NCBI GenBank assembly: GCA_905212345.1 | Contig: CAJMEC010000018.1 | Location: 1-28,209, forward strand | From: an uncultured Sutterella sp. | GTDB taxonomy: Bacteria > Pseudomonadota > Gammaproteobacteria > Burkholderiales > Burkholderiaceae_F | Reading direction: 5' to 3' | DNA: 28,209 bases | Shown here: in pieces, positions 1-8,329 of the stretch | How positions within the stretch are numbered: the first letter of the stretch is position 1 | How the letters are laid out: each line of letters starts with the position of its first letter | The notes under the pieces: generated by a model | What the model was told of the DNA's origin: nothing | Databases searched by the model: none | The model's input: only the letters and a program-made list of their open reading frames with translations | Translations under genes and position numbers: made by a program

Positions 1-1
1 G

Positions 2-1921
2 TTTCTTTTTTTCCGTGAAGCTTTTGAAAAACAAAAAATTCATCTTTTTAAAAATCCAAACCAGTATTTTGACGAGGACTTTCCCCTTATTGACTACATT
101 CAGGCTTGGTTTTTATTGTCCCAAGCTCGACAACAACCAAATGACTTAAACACTCAAAAAGAGATTCAAAATTTCCTTATTAAGCATAAAAATGACTATA
201 TTGCCGAGCGGCTCAGAACTGATTGGTTGCTTGTCATGGCTTCTTATTGGAACGAGCGCAACCAATGGAAGACATTTAATTCTGTGCGCAAACAATTGCA
301 GTGGAACAAGTCGGATCCCAATATTGTCTGTTGGGATCTCTATCACAGCATTTCAAACAGAAAAAATATTTCAAAAAATTTTGCTAACGAAGCGCTTTCG
401 ATTATCAACGCTCCCCAGTACAAGGGCAATAATATTTGCCAAAAGGTTTCAAGCGCTTTAATCAATAAAGTCCCTTCTACCGCTTTTACACGTCTCGTAA
501 TCCTAATCCAGCAGGGGCGAATCTCAGAGGCAAGAAATGTTTTAAACGTTCTTATTCAAAAAAAACGTCTGCCTGCACGAGCCTCGCGATTAGCGTTTAA
601 TAGTCCTGCCAAATGGTATCGAACCTACCGAAACAAATTAGGCACTCAAAACAAGCATGTTCGGCTAATTGCCGCCTATCGTCTTACATCCATTGATATC
701 GATCAGTCTGTTCGCGTTGCCAACTCCCTAAACGGCAAGCTCAATAAGGCGGAAAAAAGCGCTTTATGGGGACGATTAGGCTACGTGGGAGCCATCAATC
801 ACAACCCGAACGCACTTCAGTGGTACGCCAAAGGCGGACAATCCGTCTGCTCAGGTCCATACAGTGCGTTACCCAGTGACTGCATTCAATGGCAAGCCAG
901 GGCAGCGCTGAGATTTAAAGACTGGAAAAAACTCAATCACTTAATTGCAAACATGCCTGCCAGCATGGCTAAACAAGAAAATTGGGCCTACTGGCGAGGA
1001 CGCGCGTTAGTTGAAATTGGCCATGCGGAACAGGCTCCCCAGTATTGGCGAACCATTTCCACCAAGAGAACCTTTTACGGCAAGTTGGCCTCAGAGGCAT
1101 TGGGACAATCTTTTTACTACTCCGACAATGAAACGGTTGAGGCTACACATGAAGCAATCGATTCTATAGGTAAAAATCCCAGTCTACAGAGAGCAAAATA
1201 CTTTTATGACATAGGACTTTTTGTCGAAGGAAACAGAGAGTGGCAATGGGGGATCCGTACAATGAATGCGTCAGAACTCTTGGCAGCAGCACAATGGGCT
1301 GAAAAGCATTCTCTATTGCACCGCGCTATTAATACTGCCATTAAAGTTGCAGAGCATTATCCGCTTGAACACGAACTGCTTTACCCTCGTCCTTTTGAAG
1401 ATGAGATCGAGGAATTTTCAGAAAAAGCCGAAATTGATGACAATTGGGTATACGGACTGATGCGCCAAGAATCGCGCTTTATCGCCGCCGCCCAATCCAA
1501 TGTCGGCGCTAACGGTTTGATGCAAATAATGCCCGCTACGGCCAAATGGATCGCCAAGCAATTGGAAATCGACGACTTCAAACCCGAAAAAATTTATGAA
1601 ATTGAAACCAATATCTATTTTGGAACTTCGTACCTTCGTTCTTTACTGAACCGTTTGGACAATAATCTCATTCTTGCCACAGCCGGGTACAATGCGGGCC
1701 CCAATCGAGCCAGCCGCTGGCAACAATCTTTGCCACAAATCTCCGAAGGGGCCATTTTTATCGAAACCATCCCCTTTACGGAAACGCGCAACTATGTGCA
1801 AAATGTCTTGGCCAATACGATTGAATACGCCTATGAGCAGGATCAAAAAATCACCTCATTTAGACGATGGCTTGGAGAAATAGATCCCAAGGCAGACACA
1901 ACAACTGAAGAAAAAATTTAG
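2..1921 (+). CDS. slt: Soluble lytic murein transglycosylase (Slt70 family), 5'-truncated by the window edge
   Basis: Periplasmic enzyme that cleaves the MurNAc-GlcNAc bond of peptidoglycan and forms 1,6-anhydro ends. The frame is open from base 2 with no stop, and the residues before the TTG at 116 (for example DEDFPLIDYIQAW) look like the Slt70 N-terminus, so the true start and signal peptide lie upstream; 639 residues are visible. The first two thirds are the helical superhelix. The C-terminal third is the SLT domain: RQES with the catalytic Glu at visible residue 490, then GANGLMQIMPATA, YFGTSYL and AGYNAGPNRA. The stop is 2 nt before cca, a linkage usual in Burkholderiales, so the two are probably co-transcribed. 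The family call is very safe. Confidence 0.93.
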   Translation, partial: FLFFREAFEKQKIHLFKNPNQYFDEDFPLIDYIQAWFLLSQARQQPNDLNTQKEIQNFLIKHKNDYIAERLRTDWLLVMASYWNERNQWKTFNSVRKQLQWNKSDPNIVCWDLYHSISNRKNISKNFANEALSIINAPQYKGNNICQKVSSALINKVPSTAFTRLVILIQQGRISEARNVLNVLIQKKRLPARASRLAFNSPAKWYRTYRNKLGTQNKHVRLIAAYRLTSIDIDQSVRVANSLNGKLNKAEKSALWGRLGYVGAINHNPNALQWYAKGGQSVCSGPYSALPSDCIQWQARAALRFKDWKKLNHLIANMPASMAKQENWAYWRGRALVEIGHAEQAPQYWRTISTKRTFYGKLASEALGQSFYYSDNETVEATHEAIDSIGKNPSLQRAKYFYDIGLFVEGNREWQWGIRTMNASELLAAAQWAEKHSLLHRAINTAIKVAEHYPLEHELLYPRPFEDEIEEFSEKAEIDDNWVYGLMRQESRFIAAAQSNVGANGLMQIMPATAKWIAKQLEIDDFKPEKIYEIETNIYFGTSYLRSLLNRLDNNLILATAGYNAGPNRASRWQQSLPQISEGAIFIETIPFTETRNYVQNVLANTIEYAYEQDQKITSFRRWLGEIDPKADTTTEEKI

Positions 1922-1923
1922 TT

Positions 1924-3000
1924 ATGCATATTTATCTTGTCGGCGGTTATGTCCGCGATCTGTATTTGACTCAGGAACTCGGTTATCCCGAAACAAAGGG
2001 GGATCGAGACTGGGTTGTCGTCGGTGCTACCGCTCAAGATCTATTGGATAGGGGCTTTCAACCGGTCGGAAAAGATTTCCCAGTATTTTTACATCCCCAG
2101 ACACATGAAGAATACGCTCTGGCCCGCACAGAAAGAAAAGTGGCTCCGGGCTACCACGGCTTTACGTTTTACGCATCCAAAGATGTCACGCTTGAAGAGG
2201 ACCTTAGAAGAAGAGATCTGACAATTAACGCCATGGCTCTTGATGGGAAAACATTGATAGATCCTTATAAAGGCCTTACTGATATCCGGACAAAAACATT
2301 ACGGCATGTATCAGAGGCTTTTAAAGAAGATCCTGTCCGCATATTGCGGATCGCTCGTTTCAAAGCAAAGTTGCCGGAGTTCACCATCGCCGCAGAAACT
2401 CAACAACTACTCAATGAAATGGTAGCCAATGGGGAAGCTGACAGTTTGGTCGCGGAACGAGTGTTTCTTGAAATGCGAAAAACATTAAAAGAAAAGTCAC
2501 CGTCTCAATTCGTGACTGTTTTACGTTCCTGTGGGTTATGGAAACTCTTTTTCTTTGATTTACCTGTCAGCCAAAACATTTTGAATCGACTGGACCAAAA
2601 CGCTCATATTCCGGAATCGGAAAAATTTGCATTACTGACCCATTGCGAAGACAATCCCGCACAAATAAAAGCTTTTATCGCTCGATTAAAACCACCGGCT
2701 GAAATCATTGATTTGATCAACCTCTGGAATAAACTCAAGGGTTGTTTCGATAACACGGATTCCGAAAGCGTTTTAAAACTAATTGAAATGTGCGATGCGG
2801 TGAGAAGACCAGAAAGACTGAATCACGTTTTGCATTTAGCTCAAATTGTTTATGACTTAAAAATCGATGTATGGCAAAACGCTTTTGATCGAATCAAACA
2901 TATTGACTATGCGCAAATTGCAGCTTCCTGTTCGGATAAATCCAAGATAGGACAGGCTATACATCAAGCACGCTTACTTGCAATTGAGGAGCACAACTGA
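1924..3000 (+). CDS. cca: CCA tRNA nucleotidyltransferase, short form without HD domain
   Basis: Adds or repairs the 3'-CCA end of tRNAs using CTP and ATP. Class II nucleotidyltransferase features are clear: YLVGGYVRD at residues 4-12, the metal-binding D27-x-D29 in GDRDWVVVGA, KDFPVFLHP, EYALARTERK, and RRRDLTINAMA, which is the base-selection region. EDPVRILRIARFKAK is the typical neck. The protein is 358 residues, whereas proteobacterial enzymes with a C-terminal HD phosphohydrolase domain are about 410; no HD-type metal motif is visible, and the FALLTHCEDNPAQ region takes the place of the usual HDLGK segment. The ATG lies 2 nt after the slt stop, so translation is probably coupled. The loop before DxD is a few residues longer than in E. 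coli. Confidence 0.94.
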   Translation: MHIYLVGGYVRDLYLTQELGYPETKGDRDWVVVGATAQDLLDRGFQPVGKDFPVFLHPQTHEEYALARTERKVAPGYHGFTFYASKDVTLEEDLRRRDLTINAMALDGKTLIDPYKGLTDIRTKTLRHVSEAFKEDPVRILRIARFKAKLPEFTIAAETQQLLNEMVANGEADSLVAERVFLEMRKTLKEKSPSQFVTVLRSCGLWKLFFFDLPVSQNILNRLDQNAHIPESEKFALLTHCEDNPAQIKAFIARLKPPAEIIDLINLWNKLKGCFDNTDSESVLKLIEMCDAVRRPERLNHVLHLAQIVYDLKIDVWQNAFDRIKHIDYAQIAASCSDKSKIGQAIHQARLLAIEEHN

Positions 3001-3001
3001 G

Positions 3002-3385
3002 ATGTGTTGGTACACAGATTCGTTACTTAAATCCTGCCGCCATATTGTCATCAAAGATATACAGAAAAATATCTCAATAGGGGCGTATGAACATGAAATG
3101 CATGGCAAACAACCCGTCATTATTAATGTTGAAGTGTTTGTGCGGACAGAAAACGAAAGAGATCGGTTGGATAATGCGTACAACTATGATGAAGTCATTC
3201 AGACCATTGACGCGGTTGTGCAAAGCGGTCACATTTGTCTGCAAGAAACTCTAATTGACAAAATTGCCAATAAACTTTTGAATAATCCGCTTGTTGTGGC
3301 TGTTCTCGTCAGAAGTGAGAAAACCCAGGCCTATCCCAATGTAAAAAGTGCCGCAGTAGAAATCTTTAGGACTCGACATGACTGA
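3002..3385 (+). CDS. folB: Dihydroneopterin aldolase
   Basis: Folate biosynthesis: converts 7,8-dihydroneopterin to 6-hydroxymethyl-7,8-dihydropterin and glycolaldehyde. The 127-residue protein has the small FolB layout: IVIKDIQKNISIGAYEHE near the N-terminus with the conserved IGAYEHE segment, KQPVIINVEV forming the next strand, YDEVIQTID in the middle, and a C-terminal VRSEKTQAYPNVKSAAVEIFR that carries the conserved Lys of the active site region. I chose the ATG at 3002 because it is preceded by GAGGA at 2986-2990 and gives the normal family N-terminus; a TTG at 2978 would add eight residues. It starts 1 nt after the cca stop and its last 8 bases overlap ttcA. Confidence 0.88.
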   Translation: MCWYTDSLLKSCRHIVIKDIQKNISIGAYEHEMHGKQPVIINVEVFVRTENERDRLDNAYNYDEVIQTIDAVVQSGHICLQETLIDKIANKLLNNPLVVAVLVRSEKTQAYPNVKSAAVEIFRTRHD

Positions 3386-4280
3386 TAAAAAAATTATCCC
3401 CATCATCGAAGACAGAGCCCTTGTCATCGAAAATGACTTAGATACGTTTGCCGATAAAGAAAAAAAGACCAAAAAATCCGTCGCCGAAAAAAAGAATGAA
3501 AAACGCATCATGCGCTTGGCCGGAAAAGCTATCGCAGAATTCGGCATGATTGAAGGCGGTGACAAAGTCATGGTTTGCATGTCCGGCGGCAAAGACAGTT
3601 ACGTGTTACTTGACGTTTTAATGAAACTTCAAAAAAGGGCTCCTGTTCCTTTTGAATTAATCGCGCTAAATGTTGATCAACATCTGCCGAACTTTCCCAA
3701 AGATGTTATTCCTAACTATCTGGAAAAGATTGGTGTGCCCTACCATATCGAAGATCAAGACACGTGGTCAATTGTCAAGCGCGTCATACCGGAAGGAAGA
3801 AATGTCTGTTCAGTCTGCTCACGCCTTCGTCGGGGGATTATTTATCGAGTTGCTAAAGAACTTGGGGTTACAAAAATCGCACTGGGTCACCACATGGATG
3901 ACATCGTCAGCACATTGCTTCTGAACATGTTTTACGGTGGAAGACTCAAAGGAATGCCACCCATTTTAAGAAGTGATGACGGCCAAAATGTCATCATTCG
4001 ACCATTGGCTTATGTTCGTGAATATGAAATTGAGCGCTGGATCAAATACCGCGACTACCCGATTATTTCTAAAGAAATTTGTCGGAAAATTGAAAATAAA
4101 AAACGGGCTGAAATTAAAGCGCTGATGCGAGAATGGGATCAAAAATACGACAGCAGAATCTACAACATCCTTATGAGTATGACTCGCGTAGCTCCTTCTC
4201 ATTTAATGGATAAATCCATCTACGATTTCAAAGCACTGATCCCGGATGCTTTGAAAGACAAATCTGTTGAGGAACTCTAG
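3378..4280 (+). CDS. ttcA: tRNA 2-thiocytidine(32) synthetase TtcA
   Basis: ATP-dependent, iron-sulfur enzyme that thiolates C32 of certain tRNAs. It has the PP-loop SGGKDS at residues 69-74, the CSVC motif with C144 and C147, LGHHMDDI, MFYGGRLKGMPP and IIRPLAYVREYEIE, all typical of TtcA. The second cysteine motif, normally PCNLCG, reads SKEIC here: the first Cys is replaced by K232 and only C235 is kept. From memory the 4Fe-4S cluster of E. coli TtcA is held by three cysteines, and the retained one aligns with the third, so function may be preserved. The N-terminus has a charged Lys/Glu-rich extension (residues 15-45). The start overlaps folB by 8 nt; the stop overlaps the convergent rsmI stop. 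Confidence 0.93.
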   Translation: MTDKKIIPIIEDRALVIENDLDTFADKEKKTKKSVAEKKNEKRIMRLAGKAIAEFGMIEGGDKVMVCMSGGKDSYVLLDVLMKLQKRAPVPFELIALNVDQHLPNFPKDVIPNYLEKIGVPYHIEDQDTWSIVKRVIPEGRNVCSVCSRLRRGIIYRVAKELGVTKIALGHHMDDIVSTLLLNMFYGGRLKGMPPILRSDDGQNVIIRPLAYVREYEIERWIKYRDYPIISKEICRKIENKKRAEIKALMREWDQKYDSRIYNILMSMTRVAPSHLMDKSIYDFKALIPDALKDKSVEEL

Positions 4281-5185
4281 GCATTTTCCTTTTCGGACAA
4301 AAGCCAGCGATAGATTTCGTCACGTGTGCTGCCGACGATTTTGGCCGCTGTTGCAGCGGCTTTGGACGCCGACATTGCCGAAGCCAGCGCACGGATCCAT
4401 TTTTTGTCCTTTTCGTTAAGTTGAAATGCTTCTGACTGAGGGGCAACATCAACCAAAATCACATACTCGCCCCTGGGTTCATGACTTTGCGACCATGCAC
4501 AGAGTTCTTTGGCAGGCATCACTGAGAAAGTTTCGAATTTTTTGGTCAACTCTCTAGCCACAACAACGCGTCTTTCCGGTTGCGCCAGTTCTCCTAAATC
4601 TTTGAGAACATCTTTAATTCGGTGGGGAGCTTCATATAAAACAAAGCTATCCGGTTGACCAACAAGAGAACTCAATGCCTCATGTCTGGCTTTAGTTTGT
4701 GGAGGCACGAAACCCACAAAATGGAAACCTGCCGGCTCTAAACCCGCCGCTGACAAAGCAGTAATAACAGCGCTTGCTCCAGGGATCGGAATAACGCGGA
4801 ATCCATGCTTAATAACCTCTCGGACAAGTCTGGCCCCCGGATCTGAAACCGCCGGCGTTCCCGCATCCGTCACCATGGCGACTTTTTCGCCCTTTTGCAG
4901 TCGTTCAATTATCATATGGGACTGAGCAATTTCATTGTGTTCCCGAACACTTACAGTCGGAACAGAAATAGAAAATCGCTCTAAAAGCTTTTTGGTTTCT
5001 CGTGTATCTTCGGCTGCGATAATATCTGCGCCAGCGAGTACCCATAGTGCCCTGAGAGTAATATCTGCGGCATTTCCTATCGGAAGACCCACAACATACA
5101 ATGTGGAGTCAGGAAGGGTCTGTGACTCGAGACCAGCCATTTGCATTAATAATTGTTCTGACCATTGATTAGATTTGGATTGCAT
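4277..5185 (-). CDS. rsmI: 16S rRNA (cytidine(1402)-2'-O)-methyltransferase RsmI
   Basis: SAM-dependent methyltransferase (tetrapyrrole methylase fold) that 2'-O-methylates C1402 in the decoding centre of 16S rRNA. Recognisable elements are LYVVGLPIGNAADITLRAL (usually VATPIGNLxDIT), AAEDTRETKKLL, VAMVTDAGTPAVSDPGARLV, IPIPGASAVITALSAAGL, FVGFVPP, YEAPHRI and VVARELTKKFE. It is 302 residues, slightly long at the N-terminus. The ATG at 5185 has no clear ribosome-binding site and lies 1 nt from the start of the divergent gene; Met codons at 5143 and 5137 are alternative starts closer to the usual family N-terminus. The 3' end overlaps ttcA by 4 nt, tail to tail. Confidence 0.92.
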   Translation of the reverse strand: MQSKSNQWSEQLLMQMAGLESQTLPDSTLYVVGLPIGNAADITLRALWVLAGADIIAAEDTRETKKLLERFSISVPTVSVREHNEIAQSHMIIERLQKGEKVAMVTDAGTPAVSDPGARLVREVIKHGFRVIPIPGASAVITALSAAGLEPAGFHFVGFVPPQTKARHEALSSLVGQPDSFVLYEAPHRIKDVLKDLGELAQPERRVVVARELTKKFETFSVMPAKELCAWSQSHEPRGEYVILVDVAPQSEAFQLNEKDKKWIRALASAMSASKAAATAAKIVGSTRDEIYRWLLSEKENA

Positions 5186-5186
5186 C

Positions 5187-6470
5187 GTGAGAACTCGTTC
5201 TATTATCCGTTTTCTTTGTTTGGCTATTGTAGCGAGCTTTAGTTCACTGAGTTTAGCTCAACAAGCTGTCTCTTTTGCCGTTTCTGAATCAGGTTTTGTT
5301 CCCACAACCTCAGAACAAAAGTTAAAGATAGTTGTATTAATGCCGCAAGTCGATAATCCTCTGACTGCCTTTGCCAATTCAATTGTCAACGGTATCAAGG
5401 CCGAGAATTCTCAACAGCCTTCTCCGTATGAAATTATCCTGTTGCCGAGAAAAGCTGGACAAAGTGCCTTATCCCACTTGCAGGATGCCGCTTTGATGGG
5501 GGCAGTGGTGGCGATAGGACCGGTGAGCCGCAATGATGTTAATGAAATTTCTCTTTTGCCATTTTTACCGCTTCCGGTTGTTTCATTAAATTTGCCGCAA
5601 AATGGAGTCTCTTCACCCGAATTGATGATGAATTACTCACTTTCACAGGAAGAAGAGGCTAAACAAATTGCATCTATCGCTATTAAAGCTCTTCCCATCG
5701 GCACAGACGGCGTTATTCCCAGTGCCGCTATTTTTGAAATAGACTCTCCGCTGGAGCACCGAATCGCGGATACATATGCCAAACAATTACAGGCAGCCAA
5801 TATCCCCTTTACCCGGCTAACACTAACTGAAGAGCTCATGGCTCAATCTAAGTTTTACAGCATCGAAAATAGCTCTATTCCGAAGCCTATTCTGGAGAAG
5901 CTGCCCGATGCAACTGAAGATCCTTATGGCTATCAACGCGCAAAGTTGCGCAATGAACGGCTGATGTCTCAATACAGAGCAAAAGTAGAATTTGAAGACG
6001 CCCCATATCAGGCCGCCTTTTTGGCCATGGACGCTCGAACTGCGGCTCTCGTAAAGCCCCGCTTGCCACGAACTACACGTGTATGGGGTACAAGCATGAT
6101 TAACCCCGGCAATCCTGAACAAAGCGTTACAGCTTCGCTGGCCTATGACCTTCAAAACACCGGTTTTGTCGACTCTCCCTTAATCGTTCATCACAACGAT
6201 GCTGATTTCAAGGCTAGTTTTGGTGTTAATCCACCCGCCTCTTTGCTTGAACGCAGACTTTTTGCTTTTGGTGTTGATGCCTACCGTTTAGCTTGCGTTT
6301 GGATGAAATGGCAGCCAGACATCCATATGGATGGAACGACGGGTACTTTATCGTTCAAACAGGGACTAACGGCCAATGTTGAACGCATTGCCCAACCTGC
6401 CAGAATTTTAAATGGGAAAATTGAAACGCTAACTGCTGAGCAACTTGCCCAACCACTACAACGCCCATAA
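5187..6470 (+). CDS. LpoA-like penicillin-binding protein activator (periplasmic, type I periplasmic-binding fold)
   Basis: Probable relative of the C-terminal domain of LpoA/YraM, which activates the peptidoglycan synthase PBP1A. After the signal peptide, KIVVLMPQVDNPLTAFANSI and the following alternating strands and helices match a type I periplasmic-binding fold (leucine/isoleucine/valine-binding-like); the segment RLFAFGVDAYRLA near the end is characteristic of LpoA. The location divergent from rsmI is the classic lpoA context, although yraN, often next, is absent. The GTG at 5187 gives a good signal peptide (Arg-rich start, hydrophobic core, SLSLA before QQ); a TTG at 5175 is the alternative. 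There is no lipobox cysteine at the cleavage site, so unlike E. coli LpoA it is probably not a lipoprotein. 427 residues. Confidence 0.75.
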   Translation: MRTRSIIRFLCLAIVASFSSLSLAQQAVSFAVSESGFVPTTSEQKLKIVVLMPQVDNPLTAFANSIVNGIKAENSQQPSPYEIILLPRKAGQSALSHLQDAALMGAVVAIGPVSRNDVNEISLLPFLPLPVVSLNLPQNGVSSPELMMNYSLSQEEEAKQIASIAIKALPIGTDGVIPSAAIFEIDSPLEHRIADTYAKQLQAANIPFTRLTLTEELMAQSKFYSIENSSIPKPILEKLPDATEDPYGYQRAKLRNERLMSQYRAKVEFEDAPYQAAFLAMDARTAALVKPRLPRTTRVWGTSMINPGNPEQSVTASLAYDLQNTGFVDSPLIVHHNDADFKASFGVNPPASLLERRLFAFGVDAYRLACVWMKWQPDIHMDGTTGTLSFKQGLTANVERIAQPARILNGKIETLTAEQLAQPLQRP

Positions 6471-6477
6471 ATCATTT

Positions 6478-8310
6478 ATGACAACCTTCTTGACACTCCA
6501 GGACGCCGAATTAGCTTTCGGCGATCAGCCTCTTTTGGACCACGCCAACCTCACCGTGATGGATGGGGAGAGGATTGGCGTTATCGGACGCAACGGCACA
6601 GGGAAAAGCTCTCTTTTACGCGTTATCGCCGGAGCAGACAAACTCGATGATGGCTCTAAAACGGTCATGGATGGACTGGGAATTGCCTATGTTGAGCAGG
6701 AACCCTTTTTACCTGAAGCCAACACACTCAGAGAATCTCTCATTTTTCGTGGAAAACTTAATGAAGAAAGCGATGAACAGATAAAGTGGCGGCAAATTGC
6801 TCGTCTTGATGAGTACTTGCACCGTTTTGAACTTGACGGTGAGCGACCGCTTCAAGGGGCTAGCGGAGGAGAGAAAAAACGCGCCGCTTTAGCGCTTGCT
6901 TTTACACAAAATAAAGACCTCCTTCTTTTGGATGAACCGACCAATCATTTAGATATTGACGCCATTTTGATCCTGGAAGAGTTAATTAAGTCAGAATATC
7001 GAGGCTTTAAATCCTTGATGGTGATCACTCACGACCGAGCGTTCTTGGACTCTGTGAGTACCCGCATTATTGAATTAGATCGAGGGGTTCTCAGAAGTTA
7101 CCCAGGGAATTTTGAAGCGTATGAAAACAGAAAAGAACAGGAACTGGCAGCTGAGGATATCGCTCGCAGAAAATTTGATAAGTTTTGGGCTCAGGAAGAG
7201 GTCTGGATACGAAAAGGAATTGAAGCGCGAAGAACCAGAAACGAAGGTCGAGTACGGCGACTGGAGCACTTGCGTGAAGAGCGTGCCGCCAGGCGAGATC
7301 GTTTGGGACAAATCAATCTCAATATCGATGCCGGTATGAAAAGCGGCAAGATTGTGGCTGAGCTGGAAAAGGTCTGCTTGTCTTTTGACGATAAAGTTAT
7401 TGTCAAAGATTTAAATTTCAGGTTATTGAGAGGGGACCGTTTGGGTTTAGTCGGTCACAACGGTGTTGGTAAAAGCACTTTGATCTCTCTTATTTTGGGG
7501 AAACGGCAGCCAGACAGCGGAACAATCAAATTGGGAACCAACCTGCAAATCGCTTATTTTGACCAACTGAGAGCCCAATTGGATCCTAATAAAACCGTGG
7601 CCGAAACCATTTCACCGGGTAGTGAATGGATTGAAGTCGGCGGCTCGAAGAAGCACATTATGGCCTACCTTGGCGATTTTCTCTTTCCGCCAAGAAGAGC
7701 CAATGTTCCGGTTTCCAATTTATCCGGAGGCGAACGTAATCGTCTGTTGCTCGCCCGTTTACTTGCTCTGCCGGCCAATTTACTTGTGTTGGACGAGCCG
7801 ACAAACGATTTGGACATTGACTCCTTGGAGTTACTTGAGCAAACACTTCAAAACTATCCAGGCACTCTGATTCTTGTCAGTCACGATCGAAGGTTTTTGG
7901 ACAATGTCGTAACGGAAGTTTTGGCTCCCGAAGGCAATGGCCTCTGGCGAGAATATGTTGGCGGCTACTCTGACTGGCAACACTACAAACCCAAAGTAGA
8001 GCCAGTAGTAAAAAAGGCTGAGAGCGTTGATAAAGTTGTACCGAGAAGGCCTAAACAGAGCAAAGTTAAATTGAGCTACAAAGAAAACAAAGAATTGGAG
8101 ACCTTGCCTGAACACTTGATGCAGTTGGAAGCCGAGCGAGACGAGTTAATTTCGTCAATGAACGCTCCTGACTATTACACCAACCATAACGCTCAAGAGA
8201 TTAAAGAACAAACGGAGCTCCTTCAAAACTTAGAAGCGCAAATTAATCAGGGCTACCAACGTTGGGAAGAACTTGAAAATAAAAGAACTTTTATCGAAAA
8301 TACTAAGTAA
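6478..8310 (+). CDS. uup: ABC-F family ATPase Uup
   Basis: Cytosolic tandem ABC ATPase without membrane segments; Uup proteins act on ribosomes and influence transposon excision and DNA repair phenotypes. First ATPase: Walker A GRNGTGKSS at residues 37-45, signature ASGGEKKRAA, Walker B LLLLDEPTNHLDID. Second: Walker A GHNGVGKST, signature LSGGERNRLLLARL, Walker B LLVLDEPTNDLD. An Arg/Lys-rich linker (RKGIEARRTRNEGRVRRLE) joins them. The C-terminal tail (residues about 520-610) has KLSYKENKELETLP followed by a coiled coil, the Uup-specific DNA-binding domain, which separates it from EttA and YheS. 610 residues, normal length. The ATG at 6478 is 7 nt after the LpoA-like stop; no strong ribosome-binding site is visible. 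Confidence 0.94.
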   Translation: MTTFLTLQDAELAFGDQPLLDHANLTVMDGERIGVIGRNGTGKSSLLRVIAGADKLDDGSKTVMDGLGIAYVEQEPFLPEANTLRESLIFRGKLNEESDEQIKWRQIARLDEYLHRFELDGERPLQGASGGEKKRAALALAFTQNKDLLLLDEPTNHLDIDAILILEELIKSEYRGFKSLMVITHDRAFLDSVSTRIIELDRGVLRSYPGNFEAYENRKEQELAAEDIARRKFDKFWAQEEVWIRKGIEARRTRNEGRVRRLEHLREERAARRDRLGQINLNIDAGMKSGKIVAELEKVCLSFDDKVIVKDLNFRLLRGDRLGLVGHNGVGKSTLISLILGKRQPDSGTIKLGTNLQIAYFDQLRAQLDPNKTVAETISPGSEWIEVGGSKKHIMAYLGDFLFPPRRANVPVSNLSGGERNRLLLARLLALPANLLVLDEPTNDLDIDSLELLEQTLQNYPGTLILVSHDRRFLDNVVTEVLAPEGNGLWREYVGGYSDWQHYKPKVEPVVKKAESVDKVVPRRPKQSKVKLSYKENKELETLPEHLMQLEAERDELISSMNAPDYYTNHNAQEIKEQTELLQNLEAQINQGYQRWEELENKRTFIENTK

Positions 8311-8329
8311 TAACCTATCTCATTTATAA

